From positions 1 through 64,000 of the forward strand of contig CAJNOL010000149.1 in NCBI GenBank assembly GCA_905250125.1: a DNA stretch of 64,000 nucleotides, in the 5' to 3' direction. Source of the DNA: Rotaria sordida. Lineage: Eukaryota > Rotifera > Eurotatoria > Philodinida > Philodinidae. Below, one piece after another: positions 37,648 through 50,500 of the stretch. How positions within the stretch are numbered: position 1 is the first letter of the stretch; the number at the start of each line of letters is the position of its first letter. The position numbers and the translations under genes are program-made. The notes beneath the pieces are model-generated. The model was not told the origin of the DNA, searched no databases, and worked only from the letters and a program-made list of their open reading frames with translations.

Positions 37648-38381
37648 ATGATCGACCGAAAGTTATTATTCGGTCTGAGTCTTGTTCTTTTATCAACAAG
37701 TTATGATCTAACACGATCATATTTAAGTTCAGTATCAACTGAGACAAATACTAGTGAACCAACTTCAACGTCATTTAATAGTGATTCTGAACAAGAATAT
37801 GAACAATCTTCATCTATTCCACCACCTAAAATAAAAAAACAAGCAGTACAAACAATTAAATTTCTTTTTTGTCATAGCTGAGGGTATACATATATATGGT
37901 TTTTTTTTTATTCTTTGTTTATAATTATTTTCTTTTTTTCTCTAGGTACCGAAATGTGTTTGAACAATTTGCTCAACTTGTTCGAACACAATACCCAAAT
38001 ATGGAAGTTGTTGGTGAAAATTATCCACCAGCACCTCCCAAAGCTTTATTAGCTCGTATTTTATCTATAGTTAAAATGGCTTTACTTGTTTGTCTTCTTT
38101 TCGGTCAAAATCCTTTTACTCTTCTTAATATTCCAACACCAGCAGTTTATTCATGGGCATTACAAAATAAAATGTATGCATGTTTGATGATATTTTTCTT
38201 TTCAAACTCAATAGAGTCATATTTAATTTCAACGGGTGCATTTGAAATATCTATTAATGATGTTCCATTATGGTCAAAACTTCAAACTGGTCGTTTACCA
38301 TCAGCTAATGAATTTGTACAAATGTTACAAACATTTGCTACAAATTCTGAGTTTAATAATGTTGGTCGTCATAATTTCTAA
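37648..38381 (+). CDS. SELENOT: Selenoprotein T (in-frame TGA read as selenocysteine)
   Basis: The two-exon model is 37648-37883 and 37946-38381, giving 223 residues counting selenocysteine 78. The redox motif reads C-H-S-U (TGA at 37879-37881) followed by GYRNVFEQFAQ, equal to the CxxU-GYRRVFEE of animal SelT. Downstream, ENYPPAPPK, LLFGQNPF, WALQNKMYACLMIFFFSN, STGAFEISINDVPLWSKL and GRLPS all match the family. The N-terminus is a hydrophobic signal/anchor (LLFGLSLVLLSTSYDL) followed by a Ser/Thr-rich spacer. Known role: a thioredoxin-fold oxidoreductase of the ER membrane. The splice donor lies two bases after the TGA. A SECIS-like hairpin in the 3' UTR (38458-38544) supports decoding. An annotation that treats TGA as stop would give a false 77-residue protein. 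Confidence 0.93.
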
Positions 38382-38457
38382 AAGATTCTCTTTTTTTTTC
38401 TCTTTTGTCTTAGAATTTTTCTAAATTGAAATTTATCTTTCTTATTTATATCAATGA

Positions 38458-38544
38458 ATTGATGATGAGATTTTTCATGACGATGCAAGTTTAAAGTAAT
38501 ATTGTATTATCAACTTGTCATCTGATCTTCTGCTTATTATCAAT
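38458..38544 (+). promoter_or_regulatory. SECIS element in the selenoprotein T 3' UTR
   Basis: Helix I pairs ATTGATGATGAG (38458-38469) with CTTATTATCAAT (38533-38544), allowing two G-U pairs. The core quartet is ATGA (38477-38480) opposite TGAT (38523-38526). Helix II pairs GATG-CAAGTT with AACTTG-CATC with one bulged T. The apical loop begins TAAAG, giving the conserved unpaired A's. All the hallmarks of a eukaryotic SECIS are present, 76 bases after the stop codon. Confidence 0.85.
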
Positions 38545-38781
38545 TTATAGAAATAGATATGAAACATAGATTTTACAATTTAAAAAAAAATCTAAGTTAT
38601 TTATAACAATTTCAACTTTAAAGATATCAGTTTTTTTGTTGCTTTTATGAGTCTTTTTTTTCTACTATTTGTGTAACTTCGTTCATCATAAATATACTTT
38701 GTCTTTACGTTCCGACAATAATTTGGATTGTAAGATATTTATTCGTAATGTAGAAAGTAATAGATATCAAAAGGTCTACAC

Positions 38782-38879
38782 TAGACATGTGTGACAGCAG
38801 TTTTGGTTTGGTGGCCGGGACTGAAATCAAAAGATAAAACTTCACCGGGACCAGAAAACCTTGTTCTCGCATATGTGTA
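38782..38879. mobile_element. hAT-like MITE of 98 bp
   Basis: Imperfect inverted ends (TAGACATGTGTGACAGCAG and its partner ending CTCGCATATGTGTA) are flanked by 8-bp direct repeats differing at one base, GTCTACAC (38774-38781) and GTCTACAG (38880-38887). Size, ends and duplication length fit hAT MITEs. The terminal motif resembles the element at 1726-1851. Confidence 0.6.
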
Positions 38880-39231
38880 GTCTACAGTTATTTCGTTACT
38901 GATTAACAATTATAATAGATTATCCTATTTTTTTTGTTTTCAAATTGGATCCTGATTAATCTTTTAATGAAGATAACAATTGAAGTTGAGAGTATATATA
39001 ACACCTGTATCTTGTGATATGACAATTTACAAGCTATATTACAATGCAAAACATCAATGTGATTGTTAAATTGAAAGTTGATCGACCTATTCCAAGCTAT
39101 GTGAGAGAGCAGGAGAGCTCGACAAAGTATAACTGACTATAAAAATTCGATCATACGATATAAACTTTTTTGGCGAAGGAATAGAGTTTATCATGTTGTG
39201 TTTGTACTTTATCTTCTTTCTTTGTTACGTA

Positions 39232-39881
39232 TAGTGATGAACATACATTTAGAGCAGCTGTATTTTTGAGTTTTCTTTCCAATGGTAATAGTTAGGAAGG
39301 ATCTTAAAAAACATTTGGATAACTGAAAGGATTTTCTATCCGAATTGGTAGATATAAAAACTCTAATAAAATTACTAGTATAAAGATGTCTAGAAAACCA
39401 AGATCTTCAAAACTAGTTGAAGTTTTTGAAAATGATTTTCTTTGATAGAGTAAAATGAAATGTTTCGCATCTCTTTATAACTTTTCTTCATTGAGCTTCA
39501 TTTAATTTATAGAAAGAGTCAAATACGACAAAATTATTAAAACTTTTCATAAAAACCAAAAAAACAAATACTTTTTGAAACCTTCTGCAAATAAAATGCA
39601 GTTCGATGTAGAAACATCATGAAGAGAGTCAAAACATCTCATTTTGCTTCTTCAAATAAGACCATTTTGAAAAAGCTTTCAATATATGCCAGAAAATGGG
39701 TTTTGAAAATTTTAATTTTTCTGACATCCTTATCCAAGCAGTTTTATTGGAGTTTTTATACCCATCAACCCTAATAGAGAATTCTTTCAGCTACTCAATT
39801 GTATTTTTAGATTCCTTCTAACTATTATTATCGAAAGGAAAAGTCAAAAATACAACTGTTCTAGACTGATATCCGCTTCTA
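39232..39881. mobile_element. Fold-back family F1, copy A
   Basis: The left end TAGTGATGAACATA...GCAGCTGTATTTTTGAG and the right end form inverted arms, with GGTAATAGTTAGGAAGGATC matched by the reverse complement of the right arm. It starts and ends with TA. The same terminal sequences occur in copies at 48665-49092 and 55663-56173. No transposase is seen, so it is a non-autonomous element, probably of Tc1/mariner type given the TA. Confidence 0.65.
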
Positions 39882-41970
39882 CTCATATGTCACATACTCT
39901 GTCAACATATAGAAAGAACAATAAAGTATCTTTATTACTCATTTCACTTATCTTAATTAGATGATAAATAAGAACCAAATCAGGTATGTGTCGAACTCGG
40001 AAATATTCATTTGGGACAAATCAATCAAGAATCAGTTTGAGAGGTATCTAATAAAGATGTTTTGTTGTTTTTTTGGGAAAATCTTGGAAAGATTGATCGG
40101 TATTTTTATCGAGTGTTGATGCTAAGTTAATGAAATAAAATCGAGAAGTGTCAACACTTCCAAATATTGTTTGGTCATTAGTATGATTTTATCTTGCATT
40201 ATGAAAATTGATTGATGTTTTTCTTTGTTTGTTTCCGATTTTTATACAGCACGCATTTATTATTGCACGGATACGAAGAATTTTTTTATTAGCTTGGAAA
40301 ACACTACAATCAACATTAATGTATTTACACGGTCAAAGAACAACATTCAATATTGTATTGTCTATTTTTTTTTATGATAGTTATTTCTATTATCATTGGC
40401 ATTGTCATCCTATCAACATCAAAATTTTTTGTATATTTTATGACAACGTCAATTGATTGTACTCTTTAACCTAACATAGACAATTCTCACGCAATAGAAA
40501 AATCTAGTAAGAAAAATATGTTTGTATTTGATTGTTGCAAAAGAAAAAGTACTACTTAACAAACGAGATTAATAAACTGACAAAAGACTATTGTGTGCGA
40601 TCAATAGCACTTCAAAGTAACAATATTTAAGATGAGGAATAAATAGACAATGAGTTCACTGATCTTTAGTAATTGTATGATTTATCAAAAAAAAAAAAAA
40701 AAACTTGAAAACATTAGTAATGAAATTAAATACTAGTCAATATACTGGTTTACATCAAACTTCTGTTGACATTTCAATGAAGTTCTTAGTAAATTATATA
40801 TCTTGTACTTTGTAATCAAATTCTTCAGTTTTTTTTAGATGATAGTACAATTTTCGTTATAGTACGACAAAATTATTCATTTTTTTTGAATTTTATCTTC
40901 TAAAGAAATGATATATAAAACTTAGGATATACATCGGTTTCAAGTAACAATTACATAAGAAAAACAGGTTTTGTTGATAGTTGAATTGACTTTAATTTAA
41001 TGCATAGGTTTATTCTGTAGAACCTCAAATGCTAAAATAAACTTAACTTTTTTGTGAATATATCTATCCGAACAGAGTATTTATTTTAATACTTGATGGG
41101 ACACTCATAAAATAAAAGTCGTAATAAATCTCGTCTAACAATTCAATTATCTTCTTTATCGTGATTGTCATACAAAATACATGAGCTCTAAAAAAGAATA
41201 CTCAAAAAAAAAAACATTTTTCCTCATTCGCCATTCCATTATTTAGCTTTTGCGTGTTGTGTTATATGCGTCTATTTTTGTTTCATATGGGAAATGTGAC
41301 TATAGAATAGCTAATTTGTTAAATTTACCGTACGCATAAATCCAAATTTGTGTATTTTGATTAAAGAAAATTTCTTCATAATTATTCCTTGTATCAGAAT
41401 CAAGAAATATTCATTTGAAACATCCGATTATTTACATTAGATGATCGCTGTATGATTATATTCTTTTCAACTAACCTAATCAATTTATTGTTTGATTTTG
41501 ATTAGTTCTTAGAAAGGTACTAAATATTAAATTATATATCACGCAATTTGACCTGCTAAGGACAATCTTCGTAGAGATTCTGATTCTTTTTTCGAAATCA
41601 TTCTAGTTTTATCGAATTCTTTTGATATTCTTCCCGAAAAGTGTCGAACATTAAAAAAAAAACATACAGAATTATTCATCAAAAACTAAACCGAGTGTAA
41701 AATATTTTGACCAAAAAGAAAAACTAGAACTCTGTCTGCGTAATGTTTAAAGATTATTTGACATCAGGTCAGCATATCTGCAAAGACTGATCATATTTCT
41801 AATTGTATATATGAGAATCGTCTATCGCATTGATATTACTTTTCGTAACTTTTTTTTTTTTTGTCAACTATGATACATTGATAAAGCTAAACATCTTTTA
41901 TTGTTTAAAAGGTACATCTAATTAGAAACGAAACATGTCAAAAATATTTTCTTATAATTATTTTCTTCAA

Positions 41971-42182
41971 TGTGCTTCGTATGAAACTTTTTTTTTTTGT
42001 CTATACCGATTCTTCGTTAGAAATTTGAAATAGCATGAAATACCAGCAAATGAGTTTTGTTTCCAGATGGTTCATTAAGAAATATTATTGAACTATCTGA
42101 AAACTGAAACTCTGTTAATGACATTCTAAATTTCTAACAAGAAACTGATAAAACGGGAAAAAAAATTTCATACGAAATACTT
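41971..42182. mobile_element. Palindromic element of about 210 bp
   Basis: The halves match in inverted orientation: TTCGTATGAAA near the left end with TTTCATACGAA near the right, GTTAGAAATTT with AAATTTCTAAC further in, and AGATGGTTCA with TGAACTATCT near the centre (about 42077). There is no coding content. It looks like a MITE. Confidence 0.6.
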
Positions 42183-43806
42183 TTAATATTAACATTATCA
42201 GCAATTTAATAACTGTTTAAAAACAAAAATCATACTTTTTGAACATGTTGCTAAAGTTTCATAAAAAATAATTGAACGATAAATTCCGATGCTTAAGCCT
42301 ATATGATTATAATTTGTAATGTACACAATGTTTTCTTTTTAGTCATTGAGCCTTATTTAGAATAGTTTATTGTTTCTATTTGTAAGATTTTCGTTTTTAG
42401 AATTTAAAAACTATGAATTATAAAAATGATGTAAAGACAACTTAATTTATGCATAGACATTGAAGATTAAAAAAAAAGTCATTTCTTCTCATGTATGAAT
42501 AGAAAGTATGGTTTTTTTTTCTATAGGCAAAATAATATAAGTTTTGCTTGAGAGTAAATACATTAGTATTCTTACAAGCATATTTGTATGCTAGTGAATT
42601 TCACAGTTGCCTGCATAGTGAGATGCTGTTCATTTCCCATGAGAAACGAATTCAATGTAAAAAAAATTAGTAAGAGAAAATCTTTCTGTATATGTCTTAT
42701 GTTTCATAGAAATATGAAAGTTTAGAACATTTAATAGTATTATTTTTAGGAGATAGAACCATTTTCTTTTATTAATAATTGTATATCATGGGATTTTTAT
42801 TGTGAAATATTCAAATAATGTGAACCTGCTTTGCAATGAATTTGGATTCGTTTTCATTTTTGAAAGGATACTTTTAAAAAACTTCATAAAATTAGACTTA
42901 TTTGAGTAAACTAGAACAAATGAGAGTAAGTTCGAAAAAGAAAAAAAAGATCGGAATTACTGTCAAATTTATGTCAATTAATTTCTCCTCAATCCTTTTT
43001 TCTTCCATAATTCTACATCTAGAAAATTAGATATTTGAATTATGGAATACGATGTTTTTTTTTCTTTCTATTTTTAAATACAACAAAATGTTCATATTTT
43101 TCATCACTTCCAATATATCAATTTATATTGCGTGATATAAATTTGACTTTAATTTGTCTATTAACTTCTTCTAACGTTTTTATGTTAATAGGAGATGTCA
43201 CGTCATTTTTCTGCATTTAGTTTTCTTGACTTCATTCTTCTATATCACATATATATTGGAAAATAAATTACCATGTGAGATCATGCATATAAATATAAAC
43301 TAGAGATTTTACTATGTCATGTAATGATTTAGTAAATCACCATGCGTACAAATCATTTGATCTTCCGCTTCTTTCTATAAAATAGAAAATAATAAAAATT
43401 CATTGTTATTATTACTATTTATGTGTCTTTAGAGGCACAAAAAGTATAATTGATAGTAAAAACAAAAAATATAACTTGTCTTCAAGCACCTGCTAAGAGA
43501 GCACGGAAGAAGGAGAGAGATGAGTGTTTCCTTCCTACTTCGTAGATTTTACTTTTTTTTTTTTTTGAATAGTAAAATAGAAAAGAGTTTCTCTTCTAGG
43601 AATTGAATGAAGACATTACGACCCTTTTGTAGTGGATGTTAAGCACATTTTTGACTTATTCCCATAGATATCATCAAAACAAGTTTTTAATATTTTATGA
43701 AAAGGTTTTTTCAACAAATCTATTTTAATAAATAACAATATCCTTTTTATTTTATATTTCATGCAGAAGGAGTATTAATATCTCGTTTGTTCATTTAACT
43801 ATTTCA

Positions 43807-46800
43807 ATGAGTATTGACTATTCTTTGTTTGCCAATGTGTCTGCATCAGTGCCAGCAATATGGCACTATTCAACAGGTTTAGTTTCTTTATTATGCTTAA
43901 TATGTGGTACGTTATCAAATGGCATCGTTTTGTTTATATTTATTAAGTAAATTGAATAATTAATTATTTATAATTGTATAAATAAATTTTCTAGAGATCC
44001 AAATTTACGACAACCAAGAAATTTTTTTATTATCAATCTTGCTATTACTGATCTTGGATTACTTCTATCAAATAATACATTACATGTTATTGCATCATTT
44101 AAAAAACAATGGATTTTTGGACAAATAGGTAAATTTATCATTATATTAAAACATGAATTTGACAATATCATTCAGATAGATTATATGTATCAAATGTTGA
44201 AAATATTCAAATACAATGAATGTATTTGTATGTCATAGAATATCAAATTAAAAAAAAAAAGAATTACTTTTTATCTTATCTAATGAAACAAGTACATAAT
44301 GAATTGAGACTGTGGAGAATATCGAAATCAAGTCTAAGTCTATACTCGATGAAATATGTCGTGTACATAAAAGCTATTTTAATTCACTGATGATCATGTT
44401 TCGATGACCTAGAATGGAGTAGAACCTGAGATAATATTACTATTATATCTTATAGTCTTATAACTAAAATGTACTCAACGTAGTTTGTATCAACATTGTT
44501 TGTCAAAACTCCATGCTAATTAAATTATTGTTAGAACTAATTTTTTTCCACATTAATTATTCCGAATTATCATTACTATACTTAGTGTTAACCGTAGCTC
44601 AGATACTTTATCAATAGAAGAAAGAATAGATAAAAAAGAACATCAACATGATCTTATCAAAAAAAAAACTATCCTAAGTTCTGAGAAAATTATTTTTTTG
44701 TTTATATAATGACATCAAGAGTTTTGCGCATGTGAAAATCATGAAAGGTCACTTTTTGAGTTTTCTCCTTCATTTATAATGAGATATATTATCTTTATAC
44801 TAAATCCATCCTTGAGGAAAGATGCGTCGGATGTAATAGAAGACTTTCCTACATTAATAGTTTTCTCGCAAAATTGGAACTTCAATTATTACATTTATTA
44901 AAATTCTAAAAATCTCTTTCTAAATCCTCGAAATCGCGTTTTAGTTTTTTGAAAAACTCTTTTAATTAAAGATTATTGAAAATAAATAAATAAACAAAAG
45001 AAGACTACCCTGGAAAATTTATACGTTTGGGCATAATAGAAGGCCTGAAGTTGTCTTTTCATAATTGTTCAATATGAAACAATGTACACAGGTGCAATCG
45101 TCATAAGAGCAAAAGGAAATAGATATTAATGTACTATTATCTATCCGAGATATTCATGGGAGCATCCATGGAGTCGGGGCCCATCCGGTGATAGTTTTTC
45201 TTACCCATGGTCTATATGAAGTTTTAAAATTTCTGAAAAGATAAATGGCCAGATTGTAGAAATTTTCTTATTGCCTTATTAGTAGTACATCGTGTTACAC
45301 ATTTAGACGTGTTATAGTTCTCAAACAAGGAACAGAACTGGTTTTGATCTCCAGTTTTTTTTTCAGAACAACTCGAAATAGTGATCGACTCTTTTCAAAA
45401 GAACTAGTCTCACAAAGAATCGGTCTGTTGAACTGAGAGCTATCGCACATCTAGTCATAAGTATATTCACGTTCTGCCTACATATTTTATCTTTTTTTGC
45501 AGTTGCGTATGTGCTGCTATCCATTATTTTTTTGTTTCGTTTTGTGTAGATATTTTTTGTTGAAAAAATAAATAATCGTTTTTGTGTTTACTCCATGAGC
45601 TTCTGAGTTTTAAAAACCTAGTCTCTTCATCGTTGGGAAAAATAGTTTTGGAAAAATTGACTTGTGGATTCCCTACCCAGAGGGTACTCATTGGTCCCAT
45701 GGAGTATCAAAAAATATCGCATGAACACCTCTGTTCTCTATATACATTAATTAAAGTCTGTTTCAAAAAAAAACCGGCATGCGGATATCTTTTGAATAAG
45801 TTTTAATAGAAATAAGATAAAGCGCTGAAATTTCCACTATTGAAAAGAAAAATGAAGTTGCTTTGAATCATAAATTATAGATTCTCCTAAGACTTTTTCT
45901 GAAGTTTTTTCAATGGAACTTGTAAAAAAAAAAGTATTGGACAAATGATTCCTTTTAACATAAGAAAACAGCAAAAATGTGATTTTTTTTTTGTTCACAG
46001 CAATTGCTTCAAAAATTGGCCGAGAATTACGACTAGAATATCTATGACTTCTGAATAATTAAATCTAAAAATCTAAGCCTTGAGCAGTTTTGTAGATCTT
46101 CCACTGGTGGTTCGAATGCATAGCTGATAATTGAAAATTAACTATAGTCACCTCACAGGATATGTTGGTTTTTGAAAAGAAACTTGTAATATATGATTCA
46201 ATGCGTCTTTATTTCCTCTTTCTAAAGATTAAAATTGCAGCTATCTATCTTGTTCCTATCAAAATTTATTAAAGAATTCTCGCTCGCCTTTTTTTCTTCT
46301 TTGAAATGGATATTAGTAAAAAGATTTCCTTTATATGAATTCATATTAAAATACTTATTTTAAATGAATAGGTTGCAATTTGTATGCTATATGTGGTGGT
46401 GTATTTGGTCTAGGTTCTGTTACAACAATGGCAGCTATTTCAATTACTCGTTTAGTAGCTGTAATCCGTCCACTTAGTTCATTGACATTAAGTAGTCAAT
46501 TTACAATAAGTAAGTTTTCCTTCAAATTCTCTATAATAATTGAAAGATTTAAGAAAAAAAAACTATATGTTTTATTTAATAGAATGTCTTATATATAGTT
46601 GGATTTATGGTTCAATTTGGATAATGCCACCATTATTTGGTTGGAGTCGTTTTGTTTTCGAAGGTTTTGGTACAACATGTACATTTGATTATTTTTCTCG
46701 AGGTTATTGGGATAAATTATTTATATTAACATTAGTAACCGGTGGTTTTTTAATTCCATTATCAATCATTTTACTTTCATACAAATTTATTTTAATAAAA

Positions 46801-47265
46801 TTAAATAGACGTAGTCGTCGTCTAACATATCGAAATAGTGATGAACAAAATCTTCAATTACGATCAAGACAATCAAATGTTTATAGTTTTCAATCAGCAA
46901 ATTCTGTAACTGATACAAGAAAGCAAAGTGAAACAGTAACAATTTGTGAAGCCAATGGAGAAAATCAGATAGTACGAAATAGTTATCTTACAGAAGCTCG
47001 TGCTAGACGTACAGTATTATATATTTGTGCTATATTTTGTATAGCATGGGGACCTTATGCATTAACGGCTGTTCTATCACAGTTCGGTTTTGATCGTTTC
47101 ATAACTCCATATACAACAGCAATGCTTGGTTTATTTACAAAAACAGCAGCATGTGTTAATCCATTAATATATGCACTTTCATCAGTGACATTTCGTCAAC
47201 AACTACGTAGTTTGATGAATTCTTTTTATACATGCGGACAAACGTCTCATTCTTTATCATCATAA
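43807..47265 (+). CDS. Opsin (retinal-binding rhodopsin-class GPCR)
   Basis: The four-exon model is 43807-43946, 43995-44128, 46372-46509 and 46583-47265, giving 364 aa. Seven membrane segments are present. The retinal Schiff-base lysine is Lys324 in FTKTAACVNPLIY, at the correct spacing (six) from the NPxIY asparagine. The disulphide cysteines are in GCNLY and TTCTFDY. The counter-ion glutamate of loop 2 is kept (FEGFGTTC), while the vertebrate Glu113 position is Tyr, as in most invertebrate opsins. The DRY motif is changed to TRL (SITRLVAVIRP), and the fingerprint before FR is SVT, neither the NKQ of ciliary nor the HPK of rhabdomeric opsins, so the G protein cannot be named. An xenopsin or other protostome opsin is possible. 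Intron 2 is 2.2 kb, the other introns under 80 bp. Confidence 0.88.
44129..46371. other. Long intron 2 of the opsin gene
   Basis: GT at 44129 and AG at 46370-46371 bound a 2.24-kb intron, against 48 and 73 bp for its sister introns. No coding sequence is recognised; the frame at 45582-45806 is not gene-like. A GC-richer stretch at about 45160-45200 and 45660-45710 suggests inserted repeat material, but I could not define ends. Confidence 0.55.
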
Positions 47266-47536
47266 TCCAAGCACAATTATAATTAAAAACAATATAACTA
47301 TTAAATTTTGCCAATAGACAATATCAATTGATTTATTTCATCAATAAATCCAAAAAAAAAAAAATATAATTTTTTTTTTGCTATTGACTAAAAATCTTTT
47401 CATTAATATAGTTATGATTCAATATTAAATGAAAAAAAGAATCAATTACTTTATTTTTTTCTTCGTTTGTATATTTATATAACACCGGAAAGTGAAAAGA
47501 TACAAAAACACATACACACACACACACACAAAAGAT
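47266..47536. other. Gap between convergent opsin and latrophilin-like genes
   Basis: Only 271 bp separate the two stop codons, so both 3' UTRs must lie here. A (CA)n microsatellite occurs at about 47509-47530 just beyond the latrophilin-like stop. No other feature is seen. Confidence 0.6.
47509..47530. repeat. (CA)n microsatellite
   Basis: A short CA repeat in the 3' UTR region of the latrophilin-like gene. Confidence 0.75.
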
Positions 47537-50500
47537 TCAACCAATTTCATAATACTGATGATCATCTTCATGAATCTGAGGTTTTTGAAGTAATTGTTGA
47601 TTTTGTTCATAAGATAAAACCATTTCATTTGATGGTAATGGATATCGAAAAGTACTTAAACGATTTGTTAATAAACTAATTGGTATACTTGGTAAATAAG
47701 ATGTTTCATTATTTAAACAAGATCGTCGATCATATTGATTATGAAATGATATTTGATGAGATAAATTATTTGTATAATTTGTATTTAAATTTTTTGTTTG
47801 ATTAGATAATATTTGTTTATTATTAATATCAAATGAATGTCCTGAACTATAATCACTATTACTTGTATTATCAGGTAAAGAAAAATGTTCAATAGATTTT
47901 TGATCTAATTAAATAAAAAGTACAATTTAAATATTTATTTAATGAAAATTTTTTGTTTTTTTTTTTCTTTCTTACTTAATTGATTTCCATTTGACTTTCT
48001 TTTTATATAATGATGAAATAACTAAAAGAATAAAATAGGATTTTTTGTTTTTTTTCTATTATATTAATTTCAAAATTTGAAATATTTTACCGATGCATGA
48101 TGTTTTTTATAAAAATCAAATTTTCCTAATGAATTTTGAACATAGTCTTGTAATAAACAATAAAATATAAATATTAATAAACTATGAAATGAATTAAATA
48201 TAGTAAATATATATGCAAAGAAAATAGTTTGATCATAAAGATAAAATAAAGCAATTATCCATGTTAAACCAAATAGAATCGATAGTGTAGATATATTACG
48301 TAAAGAAAATCTTCAAAAATATAAAATTTCAAAAAATAAAACAAATTTTTTCTTTCTTTTTATACAAACCTTATTTTATTTGTTTGATCAGTAGAATTTA
48401 TTTTTTTACAAATATAATAAATTGATATAATAAAAAAACAAAAATTAACCTATAATAATTATTATTCATTTTTGAATTTTCCTTTTTTTTTTTTTTTGTT
48501 TTTAATTAACTTACAAGAATTATAAGTATAAAAGGTGTAGCAAATGTCCAAATAAATGCATTATCATGAGATAACCAACAACTAAAAAAAAAATAAAATG
48601 TATTCAGATGGTTTTTTTTTATATACAATTTGATAGGACTGAACGTGCTGGTTACTAATAAATATAGTGTCAGACAAAGATTTAGAGTAGATGTATTTTT
48701 AAGTTTTCTTCTCGATGATAATGGCTAGGAAGAATTTGAAAAAAAAACATTTGTATAATAGGGTTGATAGGTACGAAAACTTCAACTAAATTGTTTGGAT
48801 GAGAGTTTTCAGAACATTAGCTGAACCGCATTCGATTTACAGAAGACTCAAGAAGCATTGTTTTTTTTTGTTTTTGCCATGTTTAACACTTTGGAACCTT
48901 CTGTAAATTGAATGCAGTTCAGCTAGTGTTCCCAAGACTCTCATCCAAACAATTTTATTGAAGTCTTCGAACTCGTCAATCCTCATAGAGAATCCTTTTA
49001 GCTATATAAATGTTTTTTTAGATTCTTTCTGACTATTACCATCGAGAAAAAAATTTAAAAATACATCTGTTGTAAAGTTGTGTACGACACTATATATACC
49101 TTTGAAATCCATTAGATTAGTCTCGCACGAAAGAGAACCGTAAGAAATCAAATATATTAGATGTATCAACTAAAAGCCTTTTTTTTTGTATTATAAGATT
49201 TCTAGTATTCATTATTTATTTATTGTAAACTCAATGAATTTATATTATTTTAGTTTAACCTAAAAAAACTTGATTTGCTTCAATGCAAGATTCATCAAGT
49301 AATGCATTTATTTGTAATTTGATCTGTTTTTGATTTCTTGAGATTTTTTTAGTGTGAGACTAATCTTATTGAAATAAAAAGATAAATGACTGTCAAAATT
49401 ATTCAACCAGTAGATTATTTTTGTATATGTCAACGAACTAGATGAACTAGAATCAGTATTTCAAGCAAAAAAATATTCCAGGTCATTCCATTGATTTGTT
49501 TACTTTTTAATGATGATACAATCACAGCATGTAGTTTTTCATCTTTACAAAATTATCTAATCACTTTTCTTTTGTAAATTATTGTCAGCCTATTTTAACT
49601 TCAAAATTTTCTATATGATACATTATTCAATAGAACTAATTGCGTTCTACATAAAAAAGTATTAGTTATTGTAATTTTCATTTGAGTAAAGGTTAAAAGA
49701 CAAGATTTATTTTTGTCCTATATCGGAAATTATCAAGAAAAAAAAACGCTTTTTTTCATATTATATTTAGTCAACTTATCATTAACAAGAATATGAAATA
49801 TTTTGTGTGAATAAATATTTCATGTTGGAAAATTGTGTGGGTTCTCTTCTGTCTATATCAATGATAGACAGACTTTCTTGCACGTTCTCATCCATTCATT
49901 GAGAGAAAATATAAAAAATTTGTTTCCATGCAAAAATTTTATATTTGAAATCAAAACCGATAATATCACTTAAGTTATTTAATTTTCTGAAAACGCTCAT
50001 CGTAGTCGCAGCAAAACTCTAAGCATGAATCTCAGTATATATATTATTAATTTTTGTGCATCACATCTATGTAGATAGAGCTAAGTTGTTTCATTTGATT
50101 CATGTTTGTTTCATGAGGTGCATACTCAGTCTGTTACTAAGACTATAGTAACCTTTTTAATCTTGCTATCTATAACGTAACAAAATTATAATCAACTATA
50201 AATCTATATTACACAGAAAAAATTTTCCTGGATATTTGCAGAGATATACGATACTTCAGTGGAAATGTACCATTGAAGATATTACTTAATTTAAAAAAAA
50301 AACTCAGTAAACAAGTAAAGCTATTTCGTATGTTTTATGGGAAAAGTTGAGTAACTTTCTGCAGTGAAACGAATCGAATGGTATAAATGAATATTCACTT
50401 TGATTTACTTGTAGTTGAAATATTATAGGCAAAAATGTTATTCATAAGAAAATTTTCAAAAATTTATTACAAATCTATTTATAAAAATATAGTTTTTGTT

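Larger units (their letters stand above)
38545..43806. other. Gene desert of 5.3 kb with small transposons
   Basis: Besides the mobile elements listed separately (38782-38879, 39232-39881, 41971-42182), this is A/T-rich DNA. A frame at 40208-40456 contains an exon-like stretch after a TTATACAG acceptor but has no recognisable domain. No RNA gene is seen. The 43766-43806 part is probably opsin 5' UTR, after a TTTCATGCAG acceptor. Confidence 0.5.

Noticed and set aside
37896-38381. Separate 161-aa protein starting at an intronic ATG
   Set aside because: Its first residues come from the poly-T intron of selenoprotein T; the true exon starts at 37946.
44585-44640. Possible tRNA start (CGTAGCTCAG-like D-arm sequence)
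   Set aside because: No anticodon arm, T-arm (GGTTCRANNCC) or acceptor pairing follows; chance match in the opsin intron.
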